Shown: piece by piece, positions 9,037-17,959 of the stretch
Numbering within the stretch: position 1 is the first letter of the stretch
How the letters are laid out: the number at the start of each line of letters is the position of its first letter
Source: JARYGU01 sp033795365
GTDB taxonomy: Bacteria; Pseudomonadota; Alphaproteobacteria; Rhizobiales; Rhizobiaceae
NCBI GenBank assembly: GCA_033795365.1
Contig: JARYGU010000002.1
Coordinates: 62,001 to 126,000 of the forward strand
Length of the DNA stretch: 64,000 nucleotides
Direction of reading: 5' to 3'
The notes under the pieces: generated by a model
Database searches by the model: none
Seen by the model: only the letters and a program-made list of their open reading frames with translations
Told to the model about the DNA's origin: nothing
Made by a program: the position numbers and the translations under genes

Positions 9037-9210
9037 TCAGACGACAGCACTGCCGGCCATGAAAGCGAGAATCACGAAAATCAGGAAGATGATCAGCGCG
9101 ATCGCGAACAGAATACGGGCAATCGTCGCCGTGGCGGCGGAGACGCCGGAAAATCCGAGAAAACCTGTAATCAGCGATATGACGAGAAAAATAAGAGCCC
9201 ATTTCAGCAT
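9037..9210 (-). CDS. DUF1328 (YtjA-like) small membrane protein
   Basis: A 57-codon gene starting MLKWALIFLVISLI and ending at a TGA at 9037. It consists almost entirely of two transmembrane helices joined by a short Gly-Phe-Ser-Gly-Val segment followed by alanines and threonines, the pattern of the DUF1328/YtjA family of small inner-membrane proteins (about 55-60 residues). It is transcribed in the same direction as the hypothetical membrane protein 64 bp downstream. The family is widespread in proteobacteria, often stress-associated, and has no defined biochemical activity. Confidence 0.85.
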   Translation of the reverse strand: MLKWALIFLVISLITGFLGFSGVSAATATIARILFAIALIIFLIFVILAFMAGSAVV

Positions 9211-9383
9211 GGCATCAACCTCCGCTTCGATGTGCTATTGACGCATATGAGGCTGAAATTGTTCCATTGCGATAGTAACTTAAGAAAGAGGCTATTCTTC
9301 TCGCCGGGTAAGCTGATGGCGTATGCCGGACGGGGTCCCGGCATTTTTCTGTGCGGCAATCGAGGAAAATATCGGAGCAAAGC

Positions 9384-10307
9384 ATGACCCGCGCCAGACC
9401 TTTTCCCACGGAGCAGGGCATCCTCGCCTTCCACCGGTGCTGCGAGGAATTCTACCCTGCCGATGCGGTGGACGCGCCGATCGTGCAACAGCGCAGGTGG
9501 TACGATGCGCTTTGCGCCGAATTCGACGCACCGACACCCGAAGGCCTGGTCAAAGCGGATGGGATGGTTGCCGGGCGTGTCCCTGTCCGTCGCTACCGCC
9601 CTGCCGGCATCCGGACGGCTGCGCTGCTCCTCTATATCCATGGCGGCGGCTTCGTCGTCGGGTCGCTCGCCAGCCATGACGCGATCTGCGCCGAAATCTC
9701 CCATGCGGCGGGCGCGGAGCTGATCTCGATCGACTATCGCCTCGCGCCGGAGCATGTCTGGCCGGCGGCTTTCAAGGATTGCCGCGACGTGCTCCTTTCC
9801 CTTCTGAACGAGAAGAGGCCGATCGTCGTGATCGGCGACAGTGCCGGAGGAAATCTCGCTGCCGGCCTCGCGATCATGGCGCGAGACGAGAGGATATCCG
9901 GTCTTGCGGGCCAGGTGCTGATCTATCCCGGGCTCGGTGGAGATCTCGTTTCCGGATCCTACGAGGCGATGTCCGAGGCGCCGGGCCTCACCACGGCGGA
10001 CGTGCGCTACTATCGCGGCGTCCTGCGGGCGCCGGCTGGCGATCCCTACGCCTTCCCCCTAGCGGCGCAGGATTTTTCCGGGCTGCCGCCCGCCTATGTC
10101 ACCGGGGCTTTCTTCGATCCCTTGCGTGACGATGCCCGATTCTATGCCGCGCGCCTCGCGGAGGCGGGCGTCGATGTCGAATATCGCGAAGAGCCGCAGA
10201 TGATCCACGCCTGGCTGCGTGCCCGCCATATGAGCGAAGGCGCGCGGGAGGGCTTCGGCGCGCTTTGCGCAGCGGTCGCACGCATGGCGGGGAGCAAAGA
10301 CGCATGA
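9384..10307 (+). CDS. Alpha/beta hydrolase, hormone-sensitive-lipase (type IV) family
   Basis: A 307-residue esterase/lipase-fold enzyme. HGGGF at 86-90 forms the oxyanion hole. GDSAGG holds the nucleophile Ser153. The C-terminal region has Asp (FFDPLRDD) and His (MIHAW) candidates for the rest of the triad. No signal peptide is visible, so it should be cytoplasmic. The start at 9384 follows GGAGCAAAGC; an ATG 33 bp upstream in frame is less likely. It is coupled by ATGA to the small gene that follows. The substrate is unknown; small acyl esters are typical of the family. Confidence 0.85.
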   Translation: MTRARPFPTEQGILAFHRCCEEFYPADAVDAPIVQQRRWYDALCAEFDAPTPEGLVKADGMVAGRVPVRRYRPAGIRTAALLLYIHGGGFVVGSLASHDAICAEISHAAGAELISIDYRLAPEHVWPAAFKDCRDVLLSLLNEKRPIVVIGDSAGGNLAAGLAIMARDERISGLAGQVLIYPGLGGDLVSGSYEAMSEAPGLTTADVRYYRGVLRAPAGDPYAFPLAAQDFSGLPPAYVTGAFFDPLRDDARFYAARLAEAGVDVEYREEPQMIHAWLRARHMSEGAREGFGALCAAVARMAGSKDA

Positions 10308-10456
10308 GGGGCATCACCGATCTCCACAGGCTCATCTGCGAAATGGAGCCGGTGCTGCAGGACGGCGAGTTTGCTTTCTGCACGATGCCGGACGGCGACT
10401 GGCAGAGCCTCGGCGACCTCAAGCCGCTCGGCTTCTTTCGCGAGGAGGAGGGGTGA
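10304..10456 (+). CDS. ACT-domain protein, N-terminal part (apparent frameshift)
   Basis: A 50-codon frame whose product matches the N-terminal half of small two-ACT proteins (ACT_3 type): residues such as LICEMEPVLQDGEFAFCT and ending FFREEEG. It stops with TGA at 10454-10456. The next frame starts at the overlapping GTG and continues exactly where the family continues (VTLIL). One additional G in the G4 run at 10450-10453 would restore a single protein of about 134 residues. It overlaps the hydrolase stop by ATGA. It could be a true indel mutation, a sequencing error, or two coupled genes. Confidence 0.6.
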   Translation: MRGITDLHRLICEMEPVLQDGEFAFCTMPDGDWQSLGDLKPLGFFREEEG

Positions 10457-10704
10457 CCCTCATCCTTCCTGCCGAGGCGGCGGCGGAAAGCGGATTGGCC
10501 GCGAGCGCGCCGATGCGCATGATCACGCTCACCGTCCATTCGTCCCTCGAAGCCGTAGGACTGACCGCGGCGGTCTCGGCGGCTCTTGCGCAAGAGAAAA
10601 TCAGCGCGAACGTTGTCGCCGCCTTTCACCACGACCACATCTTCGTTCCTTCGAGGGATGCCGAGCGGACCGTGCTGGTTCTCAAAAGCCTCACGGAACG
10701 GTAA
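10453..10704 (+). CDS. ACT-domain protein, C-terminal part (apparent frameshift)
   Basis: An 83-residue frame opening with GTG inside the stop of the preceding small gene (GTGA). The core (MRMITLTVHSSLEAVGLTAA, then ISANVVAAFHHDHIFVP) is the well-conserved ACT_7 half of the family, an alpha/beta regulatory ligand-binding fold. As the family normally joins both halves, this is best read as the downstream part of a gene broken by a one-base change. The function of the intact family is unclear, with amino-acid sensing presumed from the fold. It ends 26 bp before the convergent CocE hydrolase. Confidence 0.6.
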   Translation: MTLILPAEAAAESGLAASAPMRMITLTVHSSLEAVGLTAAVSAALAQEKISANVVAAFHHDHIFVPSRDAERTVLVLKSLTER

Positions 10705-10730
10705 GGGCGGGCTGCTCCCGGAATGTTGTC

Positions 10731-12731
10731 CTACATGAAGTCGCGCGGGATGCGCTTCTCGAAGGTTTTTTCGAATATTTCGTTTTCGCCTTCGAAGGCC
10801 CGGACCTTGGCCGAGATCAGCCAGTCCTGAGCCGTGCAGGAGATCGATGCGGTCGAAAGGGTGCGGACGGACCAGCCGGTCCGCTGCATGTCGCAGGTCC
10901 AGGTGGCCGTGCCGGTCATCGAAAGCGGGTTGCCGTCTGCGATCGACCAGAGTTCGTCGCGGACCTGCCGGGTCGCGAGCCCCGTGCCCGGATGCTCGAA
11001 AAGCCCCGTATCCTCGTAGATCGAATATTCGGTGAGGCCGTTGGTCAGGTCGCGCTCGACGCCTCGGGCGGTTTCAGCGGGCGCAAGTTCCCTGTATTTC
11101 GGCAGCGGATCCGGATTTTCGGGCTCCGCTATGCTGATGACCTGATGCGCGCCGAGTTTCGGCAGCGCAAGCCCGACGGAGGCAAGGTCGATGGTGAGGC
11201 CCGGATCGTTCGGACCGGGAAGCACCATCGGCCAATAGGAGGTCGACAACGACAGGCGGATGCGGTGTCCTTTGCCGAAGCGGTAGCCCATCGCGTCGAG
11301 CACGAGTCGTATCCTGGTCTTCTTGCCCCTTTCCATCGGCTTCGGCGTGGCGTTGCCGTCGCGATGGGCAAGGTTGAGCACGCCGAACGCCACGCGGGTG
11401 GCGGTACCGTCGGGGTGAACGTCGACGATTCTCGCGCAGAGATTGGCGAAATCCGCGTCGCAGGCGACCTCCAGCTCAAGGACGGGCTGGCCGAGGTAAT
11501 CCTGCGGCTGCTCAAGCGGTGCGGTCTCGATCGTCAGCGAGCCCGCGTCGTCGGTGCGCTGGTCGATCGCCATTTCCGCATCGGGTTTCAGCGTGAACCA
11601 TTCGCCGGCTGCCGTTCCCGTATCGAGCGGCGAGCGCAGGTAGCGGTCGTGCCCGGCTGCACCGGCGATCGGCAGACCGGGCAGGAGTGTGCCGAACTGG
11701 TCGACATAGAAGCTTTCCATCTCCGGCGCTGTCCATTCCTTCTTGGCGACCCAGAAGCCGGGATCGGCGTCGCGCCGCAGGGCAGGCCTCGGCCCGTCGA
11801 GGATATAGGCGCGCATCTGCGGCATAGCGTCGGCGCCGTTGTCCTCGTCGCGCAGCCAGCGGTTCCACCAGGCGATCGCTTCTCCATGAAAATCGGCGCG
11901 CGGCTTCGGCCAGGCGAAATGCGGATATTTGTGCACCCATGGGCCGATCAGCGCCTTGGCTTTGGGACCAAGACCTTCGATCGCCTTTACCGGCGTCGAA
12001 CGGTAGCCGTCCGCCCAGCCGGAAATCACCATGGCGGGAACCGGGAAGCCTTCGAAGTCCTCGCAGATGGAGCCGTGCTTCCAGAAGTCGTCGCGCCGCT
12101 GGTGCTGCAACCATTCTTCCATGAAGAAGGGCTCGTTTTCCAGGCGCTCCAGCCACATGTCCCTCCACCTGTCGCCCACGAGCTCGGGATCGGGCGAGCG
12201 CGACTGATAGGCGAGCATGGTCGCGGCCCAGGAAAGCTGGGCGGAGAGATGACAGCCGTTCTTGTAATGGATGTCGTCATTGTAGCGGTCGACGGTGGAG
12301 GCGATCGAGATAACCGCCTTCAGCGCCGGCGGTTTGAGGGCCGCGACCTGAAGGCAGTTGAAGCCGCCCCAGGAGATGCCCATCATGCCGACCTTTCCGT
12401 TCGACCATTTCTGCGAGGCGATCCAGCCGATGAGTTCGCAGGCATTGGCGAGCTCGAGAGCCGTATATTCGCCGTCGATGACGCCATCGGATTCACCGGA
12501 GCCGCGGATGTCCACGCGTATGCCGGCAATGCCGGCCGCGGCGAAGACGGGATAGGTGGATTCGTCGCGTGCGCAGGTTCCGTCGCGTTTTCGATAGGGC
12601 AGGAATTCGAAGACCGCCGGCACGGGATTCTCTTCCGCGCCTTCCGGCATCCATATGCGGGCGGCAAGTCGCGTGCCGTCGGCAAGCGTGATCCATTCGT
12701 TCTCGATGACGGTGAAATTGCGTGTGGGCAT
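10731..12731 (-). CDS. CocE/NonD-family serine hydrolase (X-Pro dipeptidyl-peptidase type)
   Basis: A 666-residue enzyme of the CocE/X-Pro dipeptidyl-peptidase S15 group. The N-terminal alpha/beta-hydrolase domain carries GISWGGF (nucleophile Ser near residue 120) and DIRGSGESDG. The C-terminal half is the jelly-roll domain typical of the family (QDYLGQPVLELEVACDADFANLCARI region). No signal peptide is seen. It is the last gene of a leftward operon behind a peptide-class ABC transporter, 27 bp after the second binding protein. It may hydrolyse an ester or amide substrate brought in by that transporter. The true substrate cannot be read from the sequence. Confidence 0.85.
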   Translation of the reverse strand: MPTRNFTVIENEWITLADGTRLAARIWMPEGAEENPVPAVFEFLPYRKRDGTCARDESTYPVFAAAGIAGIRVDIRGSGESDGVIDGEYTALELANACELIGWIASQKWSNGKVGMMGISWGGFNCLQVAALKPPALKAVISIASTVDRYNDDIHYKNGCHLSAQLSWAATMLAYQSRSPDPELVGDRWRDMWLERLENEPFFMEEWLQHQRRDDFWKHGSICEDFEGFPVPAMVISGWADGYRSTPVKAIEGLGPKAKALIGPWVHKYPHFAWPKPRADFHGEAIAWWNRWLRDEDNGADAMPQMRAYILDGPRPALRRDADPGFWVAKKEWTAPEMESFYVDQFGTLLPGLPIAGAAGHDRYLRSPLDTGTAAGEWFTLKPDAEMAIDQRTDDAGSLTIETAPLEQPQDYLGQPVLELEVACDADFANLCARIVDVHPDGTATRVAFGVLNLAHRDGNATPKPMERGKKTRIRLVLDAMGYRFGKGHRIRLSLSTSYWPMVLPGPNDPGLTIDLASVGLALPKLGAHQVISIAEPENPDPLPKYRELAPAETARGVERDLTNGLTEYSIYEDTGLFEHPGTGLATRQVRDELWSIADGNPLSMTGTATWTCDMQRTGWSVRTLSTASISCTAQDWLISAKVRAFEGENEIFEKTFEKRIPRDFM

Positions 12732-12758
12732 CAGGCCTTATCCTGGCTGAATTCAGGT

Positions 12759-14348
12759 TTACGCGTCGAACCAGACGCGGCTTGCGACATATCCGTTCGA
12801 CATGTCGTTGCCGATGTCGTGCACGAAGCCTCTCAACCTCTTCGACATGGCGTTCACATAGTCGTTGAAGACGGGGAGAATGAGGCCACCGTCGTCGCGT
12901 ACCATCAGCGCCATTTCCCTGTAGAGCTCTTTGCGCTTGCTCTCGTCCAGTTGCGAACGGGCCTGGAGCAGCAACTTGTCGAAATCCTCGCGCTTGAAGC
13001 GCGTGTCGTTCCACTCCGCGGTGGAAAGGTAGGAGGTCGAATAGCGCAGATCCTGGGTCGGGCGTCCGCCCCAATAGGAGGCGCAGAAAGGCTGGACGTT
13101 CCAGACATTCGTCCAATAGCCGTCCTCCGGTTCCCGCCGCAGCTCGATCTCTATGCCGGCAGCCTGTGCGCTCTGCTGGAACAGGACGGCGGCGTCCACC
13201 GCTCCCGGGAATGCGGCGTCAGACGTCCTGAGCAGGATCGGTCCTTGATGGCCGGACTTCTTGAAATGGAAGGCGGCCTTGTCCGGATCGTAGATGCGTT
13301 GCTCGATGCCTTCGGGCGCCAACGCATAGTTTTCGTTGACCGGATAGTCGTTTCCGAGCGTGCCGAGCCCGCCGATCACCCGCTCGAGGATGGCCTGGCG
13401 GTCGATCGCATATTTCAGAGCCATGCGCAGGTCGTGATTGTCGAAAGGCGCGGTATCGCAGTGCATCAGGAAGCTGTAGAAGCCCTTGCCTGCAGTCCGC
13501 AGGATATCGATCGTCGGTGCCCGGCTGAGAAGCGCCACGGTCTTGGGTTCGACGGAATTGATGAAGTGAACCTGCCCGGACGAGAGTGCGGCGACACGCG
13601 CGGTCGTATCGTTGATGACGATGATCTCGACGCTGTCGACGAAGCCGCGGTCCGTCCGCCAGTCGTCGGCATTCCTTTCGAAGGTCGCGCGAATGCCGGC
13701 CTGGTAGCTTGCGAGCTTGTATGGCCCGGTTCCGATCGTGGAGGCGGGGTCCTCGGCGCCGCCGCCGGGCTGTATGACGAGATGATAGTCGCTCAGGATC
13801 AGCGGCAGGTCCGCGTTGCCCTCGGAAAGCGTAAGGACAAGATCGCCGCCCTTCTCCTCGATCGTCCTGATCGACTGCAGGAGACCGAGCGCTCCGGACT
13901 TCGATTTCTCGTCGGCATGCCGCTTCAAGGTCGCGATCACGTCCGCCACGGTCAGTGGCCGGCCATCGTGGAAGGAAACGTTCTTGCGGATCCTGAACGT
14001 CCAGACCGAGGCGTCGGGAGAGGGCTCCCAGGATTCCGCGAGCGATGGCAGGGGAGCGCCGGTCGACGGGTGGGATTCCACCAGCGTATCGCCCCAGCAA
14101 CGGCCGATGATGAAGGATACCGATCCGCTATAGGCGGCGGGATCCAGGCTGTCGGTCGCCGCGCCGCCTTTCAGGCCGAGCTTGAGATGGCCGCCGCGTT
14201 TTGGCTCCTGCGCATGCGCCGGTGCGCAAAGAAGCGTGCCCGGCAGTGCCGCGCCCAGCCCGAGCGCGGCTGCGCCGCCCAGGAACTCCCGCCGGCGAGG
14301 GCCTGCGGACTGAACAGGATAGCGTGACTGTGTGGTTAAAGCGCTCAT
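12759..14348 (-). CDS. ABC transporter substrate-binding protein, peptide class (paralogue 2)
   Basis: A 529-residue family 5 (DppA/OppA class) binding protein. The N terminus carries a twin-arginine signal (RRREFLGG, then hydrophobic residues to AHAQ), so it is probably exported folded by Tat. The body matches the family-5 fold (AESWEPSPDASVWTFRIRKN, GTGPYKL). It is clearly paralogous to the binding protein at 17959-19548, sharing long identical blocks such as EPKRGGHLKLGL and HDIGNDMSNGYVA. It lies downstream of the ATPase gene in the same operon and probably supplies the same membrane complex with another ligand. Confidence 0.9.
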   Translation of the reverse strand: MSALTTQSRYPVQSAGPRRREFLGGAAALGLGAALPGTLLCAPAHAQEPKRGGHLKLGLKGGAATDSLDPAAYSGSVSFIIGRCWGDTLVESHPSTGAPLPSLAESWEPSPDASVWTFRIRKNVSFHDGRPLTVADVIATLKRHADEKSKSGALGLLQSIRTIEEKGGDLVLTLSEGNADLPLILSDYHLVIQPGGGAEDPASTIGTGPYKLASYQAGIRATFERNADDWRTDRGFVDSVEIIVINDTTARVAALSSGQVHFINSVEPKTVALLSRAPTIDILRTAGKGFYSFLMHCDTAPFDNHDLRMALKYAIDRQAILERVIGGLGTLGNDYPVNENYALAPEGIEQRIYDPDKAAFHFKKSGHQGPILLRTSDAAFPGAVDAAVLFQQSAQAAGIEIELRREPEDGYWTNVWNVQPFCASYWGGRPTQDLRYSTSYLSTAEWNDTRFKREDFDKLLLQARSQLDESKRKELYREMALMVRDDGGLILPVFNDYVNAMSKRLRGFVHDIGNDMSNGYVASRVWFDA

Positions 14349-14398
14349 CTTTCTCTCCCGGCACCGGGTTACATTTCTGCGAGGCGCATCCGGTTCGC

Positions 14399-16030
14399 TC
14401 AGTTTCCGGCGCTCTCCATCTTCCGGGTCTTCAGCACCTTCTCCAGCCAGCCGATCTCCATCTCCGGCACGGATTTCAGCAGGAGGTCGGTATAGTCGTC
14501 GAAGGGCGGCGAAAGCGCCTTCGACTTAGGCCCGAAGCGCACGAGCCGCCCGCGATGCATCACCGCGACGGAATCGGCGATCGCGCGCACGATCGCGATG
14601 TCGTGGGTGATGAACATGTAGGAGACCCGGGTCTCCTCCTGCAGCTTCAGGAGCAGGTTCAGGATGCCCTCGGCCACGAGAGGGTCGAGCGCGGAGGTCG
14701 GCTCGTCGCAGAGGATCAGCTCCGGCTTTGCCGCAAGCGCCCGCGCGATCGCGACGCGCTGCTTCTGGCCGCCCGAAAGCTCCGCCGGATAGCGGTCGAG
14801 AAACCTGCCGCCCATCTCGATCTGGTCGAGGAGTTCCGCCACCCTCTCGGTCTTGGCCTTCCCGCGGATGCCGAAATAGAAGGTCAGCGGCCGGCCGACG
14901 ATGTCGCGCACCGTCTGGCGCGGGTTCATCGCGGTATCGGCCATCTGGTAGATCATCTGGATGCGGCGCAGCTCGTCGTTGGTGCGGCCCCGCAACGCCT
15001 TGGGCAGCGGCTTTCCTTCGAAGGTGACGGCGCCTTCCTGCGGCGGCAGGAGGCCCGTTATGACACGCGCCAGCGTGGATTTTCCGGAACCCGACTCGCC
15101 GACGACGGCAAGGGTCTGCCCCCTCGGAATATGGAGCGAGACGTTCTCGAGCACCTTAAAGCCGTTCGAATAACCGGCGGTGACGTTTTCGACCTTCAGA
15201 AGTGCATCCGTCTGCTCCGCCGCCTCCGCGCGCGCAGCACTGCGCACATTCACGAGCGCTCTCGTATAGTCTTCCTTCGGAGCTTCGATGATCTGCTGCA
15301 CGGGGCCGTATTCCACGGTCTTGCCATGGCGCAGCACCATGATGTCGTCGGCAACCTGGGCGACGACGGCGAGATCGTGGGTGATGTAGATCGCCGCCGT
15401 ATGGGTTTCTTCGATCGCATGCTTGATCGCGGCGAGCACGTCGATCTGCGTGGTCACATCCAGCGCGGTCGTCGGTTCGTCGAAGACGATGAGTTCCGGA
15501 TTCGGGCAGAGGGCCATGGCGGTCATGGCGCGCTGCAGCTGGCCTCCGGAGACCTGATGCGGATAGCGTTGACCGAAGGTTTCCGGATTGGGCAGTCCCA
15601 GCACCTTGAACAGGTAGAGCGCTCTCTTTTCGGCCTCGGCCCTGTTCATTATGCCGTGCTTGAGCGAGGCTTCGACGACCTGCTCGCCGAGCCGGTGCGC
15701 CGGGTTGAAGGCGGCTGCCGCGGACTGGGCGACATAGCACACCTTGGCTCCGCGCACGGTCCTGATGCCGGAGGGACCGAGCTTCAAGAGATCCTGCCCG
15801 TTCAGCACGATTTCGCCGCCGGTGATGCGCACGCCGCCGCGTCCATAGGCGAGCGCCGTCAATCCGATGGTCGATTTGCCGGCGCCGGATTCACCGATGA
15901 GGCCGAGCACCTTGCCCTTCTGCAGGTCGAAGGACACCCCTTCCACCAGCGTCACGGTCTTCGGCGGCTCGCCCGGCGGATAGCTGGTGGCTTCGATCTT
16001 GAGATCGCGGACGGATAAAAGCTCAGGCAT
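14399..16030 (-). CDS. Peptide-class ABC transporter ATPase, DppD-DppF fusion
   Basis: A 543-residue ATPase with two complete nucleotide-binding domains in one chain. The first has Walker A GESGAGKST (about 50), signature VSGGQLQRAM and VFDEPTTALD. The second has Walker A GESGSGKST (about 300), signature LSGGQKQRVAIARAL and LCDEPTSALD. Both are followed by ITHD histidine loops, so both sites look active. The order equals DppD plus DppF. It energises the two permeases encoded immediately upstream; its start overlaps the stop of the second permease gene by 8 bp. Confidence 0.93.
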   Translation of the reverse strand: MPELLSVRDLKIEATSYPPGEPPKTVTLVEGVSFDLQKGKVLGLIGESGAGKSTIGLTALAYGRGGVRITGGEIVLNGQDLLKLGPSGIRTVRGAKVCYVAQSAAAAFNPAHRLGEQVVEASLKHGIMNRAEAEKRALYLFKVLGLPNPETFGQRYPHQVSGGQLQRAMTAMALCPNPELIVFDEPTTALDVTTQIDVLAAIKHAIEETHTAAIYITHDLAVVAQVADDIMVLRHGKTVEYGPVQQIIEAPKEDYTRALVNVRSAARAEAAEQTDALLKVENVTAGYSNGFKVLENVSLHIPRGQTLAVVGESGSGKSTLARVITGLLPPQEGAVTFEGKPLPKALRGRTNDELRRIQMIYQMADTAMNPRQTVRDIVGRPLTFYFGIRGKAKTERVAELLDQIEMGGRFLDRYPAELSGGQKQRVAIARALAAKPELILCDEPTSALDPLVAEGILNLLLKLQEETRVSYMFITHDIAIVRAIADSVAVMHRGRLVRFGPKSKALSPPFDDYTDLLLKSVPEMEIGWLEKVLKTRKMESAGN

Positions 16031-16850
16031 CGCCGCGCCCTCCCTTGAGGCTCGAGGTTCGCTTCATCAGCCAATCGACGACGAGATTGACGCAGATGGC
16101 AAGTGCCGCGATCGCCCCGCCGGGAATCAGCGCGGCGGAAATGCCGAAGATGATTCCGTCCTTGTTGTCCTTGACCATGCCGCCCCAGTCGGCCGCCGGC
16201 GGCTGGATGCCGAGGCCGAGGAAGGAGAGGGTGGAGAGGAACAGGATCGAAAAGGCGAAGCGCAGGCCGAACTCCGCCAGAAGCGGCGAGAGCGTGTTGG
16301 GCAGGATCTCGCGGAAGATGATCCAGCCCGTGCCTTCGCCGCGCAGCCTGGCGGCTTCCACGAATTCCATGACCGCGACATCGAGCGCCACGGCGCGTCC
16401 GATGCGGTAGACGCGAGTGGAATCGAGCACGGCCATCACCAGGATCAGAATCCAGAGCTGCTGCGGCAGAACCGCCAGAACGACGAGCGCGAAGATCAGC
16501 GTCGGAATCGCCATCATCAGGTCGTTGAATCGCGAGAACAGCTGATCGAGAAAACCGCCGGTGACGGCCGCGATGAAGGAAAGCAGCATGCCCAGCGTGA
16601 AGGAGAGGACCGTTGCGGCAAGCGCGACCATGATCGTGGTGCGCGCGCCATAGACCAGCCGCGAGAGCAGATCGCGGCCGAGATTGTCGGTGCCGAGCAG
16701 GAACTCCCCGCCCATTGGCTCCCAGATCTGGCCGACGACGTCGCGTTCGCCATGCGGGGCGATCCAGGGAGCGAAAATCGCGCATAGAAGAGCGATGGCG
16801 ATGCCCGCCATGCCGATCCAGGCGCTTATGGGGATCGAGGGTAGCCTCAT
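16023..16850 (-). CDS. Peptide-class ABC transporter permease (DppC type)
   Basis: A 275-residue inner-membrane permease with an N-terminal helix, a short periplasmic loop with the GTDNLGRDLLSRLVYGAR signature of the DppC/OppC group, and about five further helices. The EAA loop (EFVEAARLRGEGTGWIIFREILPN) contacts the ATPase. The start at 16850 overlaps the stop of the upstream permease by ATGA; longer frames upstream have no permease character. It works as a heterodimer with the DppB-type partner. Confidence 0.92.
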   Translation of the reverse strand: MRLPSIPISAWIGMAGIAIALLCAIFAPWIAPHGERDVVGQIWEPMGGEFLLGTDNLGRDLLSRLVYGARTTIMVALAATVLSFTLGMLLSFIAAVTGGFLDQLFSRFNDLMMAIPTLIFALVVLAVLPQQLWILILVMAVLDSTRVYRIGRAVALDVAVMEFVEAARLRGEGTGWIIFREILPNTLSPLLAEFGLRFAFSILFLSTLSFLGLGIQPPAADWGGMVKDNKDGIIFGISAALIPGGAIAALAICVNLVVDWLMKRTSSLKGGRGDA

Positions 16851-17959
16851 CGCGGGTGCCTCAATCTCGGATTGGCGATGATCGCGAGGATGTCGGCCAT
16901 CATGTTCAGGAAGATGTAGAAGGCGGCGAAGATCAGGCCGCAGGCCTGCACCACCGGCATGTCGCGCACCGTCACGGCATCGACCATGTACTGCCCCATG
17001 CCGGGATAGACGAAGACGACCTCGACGACGACGACCCCAACCACGAGATAGGCGAGGTTGAGCGCGATGACGTTGATCACCGGGGCGACTGCATTTGGCG
17101 CCGCATGCTTGGCGATGATGCGAAGCCCGCTCAATCCCTTCAACTCCGCCGTCTCCACATAGGCCGACGACATGACATTGAGGATCGCCGCACGGGTCAT
17201 GCGCATCATATGCGCAAGCACGACCAGAACGAGGGTCGCGGTCGGCAGCGCGATCGCCGACAGGCGCTGACCGAGCGTCATCGTGTCGTAGACCGTTGCG
17301 GGAAAGGTCGCGACGCCCATCTGAACCGCGAAGAAGAGGATCAGAAGGTAACCGACGAAGAACTCGGGCAAGGAGATCGCCGCCAGCGAGATGACGTTGA
17401 TGATCTTGTCGGGCATGCGGTTTCGGTATTGGACGGCCAGCATGCCGAGGACGACGGCAAGCGGCACGGAGATGAGAGCGGCGAAGAAAGCCAGGAACAG
17501 CGAGTTGCCGAGGCGGTTTCCTATCTGCTGGCTGACGGAGTTCCGCGATGCCCAGGAGGTTCCGAAGTCGCCCTGGAGAGCGCCGCCGAGCCACTGGAGG
17601 TAGCGCGTCGTCGCGGGTTGATCGAGACCGAGTTCCCTGCGGATGTTCTCCACCGCCTGGGGCGTGGCCGACTGCCCGAGATAGGTGGTCGCGAAATCGC
17701 CCGGCAGGGCCTCGACGCCGCCGAAGATGAGCAGCGACACGGCGAAAAGCAGGGCGACGCTCAATACCAGGCGCTGCAGGATCAGTGCCAGCAGCGGGTT
17801 GCTCCTGCTGAATCTTGCCCATAACGACGCGCCGCCGCCTTCATTGGCCGGGGATGGTGTGGACGCTATCGATCCGGCGGCGCCTGCGAGCTGCGGGTTT
17901 TCACCCGCAGCCAGAGACGTCGTCAGCTCCGGACCATGCGCCGGTCCGCCGCCCGCCAT
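16847..17959 (-). CDS. Peptide-class ABC transporter permease (DppB type) with N-terminal extension
   Basis: A 370-residue permease with six predicted membrane helices and the DppB signature after helix 1 (LPGDFATTYLG, RRELGLDQPATTRYLQWL) and an EAA loop (TAELKGLSGLRIIAKHAAPN). The first 55 or so residues are a low-complexity Ala/Gly/Pro/Ser stretch absent from typical DppB proteins, which normally begin just before the first helix (LQRLVLSVALL). The chosen ATG overlaps the binding protein stop (ATGA). A GTG at 17974 is an alternative. The extension may be cytoplasmic and dispensable. Confidence 0.88.
   Translation of the reverse strand: MAGGGPAHGPELTTSLAAGENPQLAGAAGSIASTPSPANEGGGASLWARFSRSNPLLALILQRLVLSVALLFAVSLLIFGGVEALPGDFATTYLGQSATPQAVENIRRELGLDQPATTRYLQWLGGALQGDFGTSWASRNSVSQQIGNRLGNSLFLAFFAALISVPLAVVLGMLAVQYRNRMPDKIINVISLAAISLPEFFVGYLLILFFAVQMGVATFPATVYDTMTLGQRLSAIALPTATLVLVVLAHMMRMTRAAILNVMSSAYVETAELKGLSGLRIIAKHAAPNAVAPVINVIALNLAYLVVGVVVVEVVFVYPGMGQYMVDAVTVRDMPVVQACGLIFAAFYIFLNMMADILAIIANPRLRHPR

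Noticed and set aside
10371..14327. A 1318-codon open frame on the + strand
   Set aside because: It runs antisense across the CocE hydrolase and the second binding protein, both of which have clear family motifs and signal sequence. Long antisense frames are common in GC-rich DNA with third-position GC bias. Its translation is Arg/Gly/Asp-rich with no domain pattern.
14201..16018. A 605-codon open frame on the + strand
   Set aside because: Antisense shadow of the fused DppD-DppF ATPase, which has two full sets of ABC motifs.
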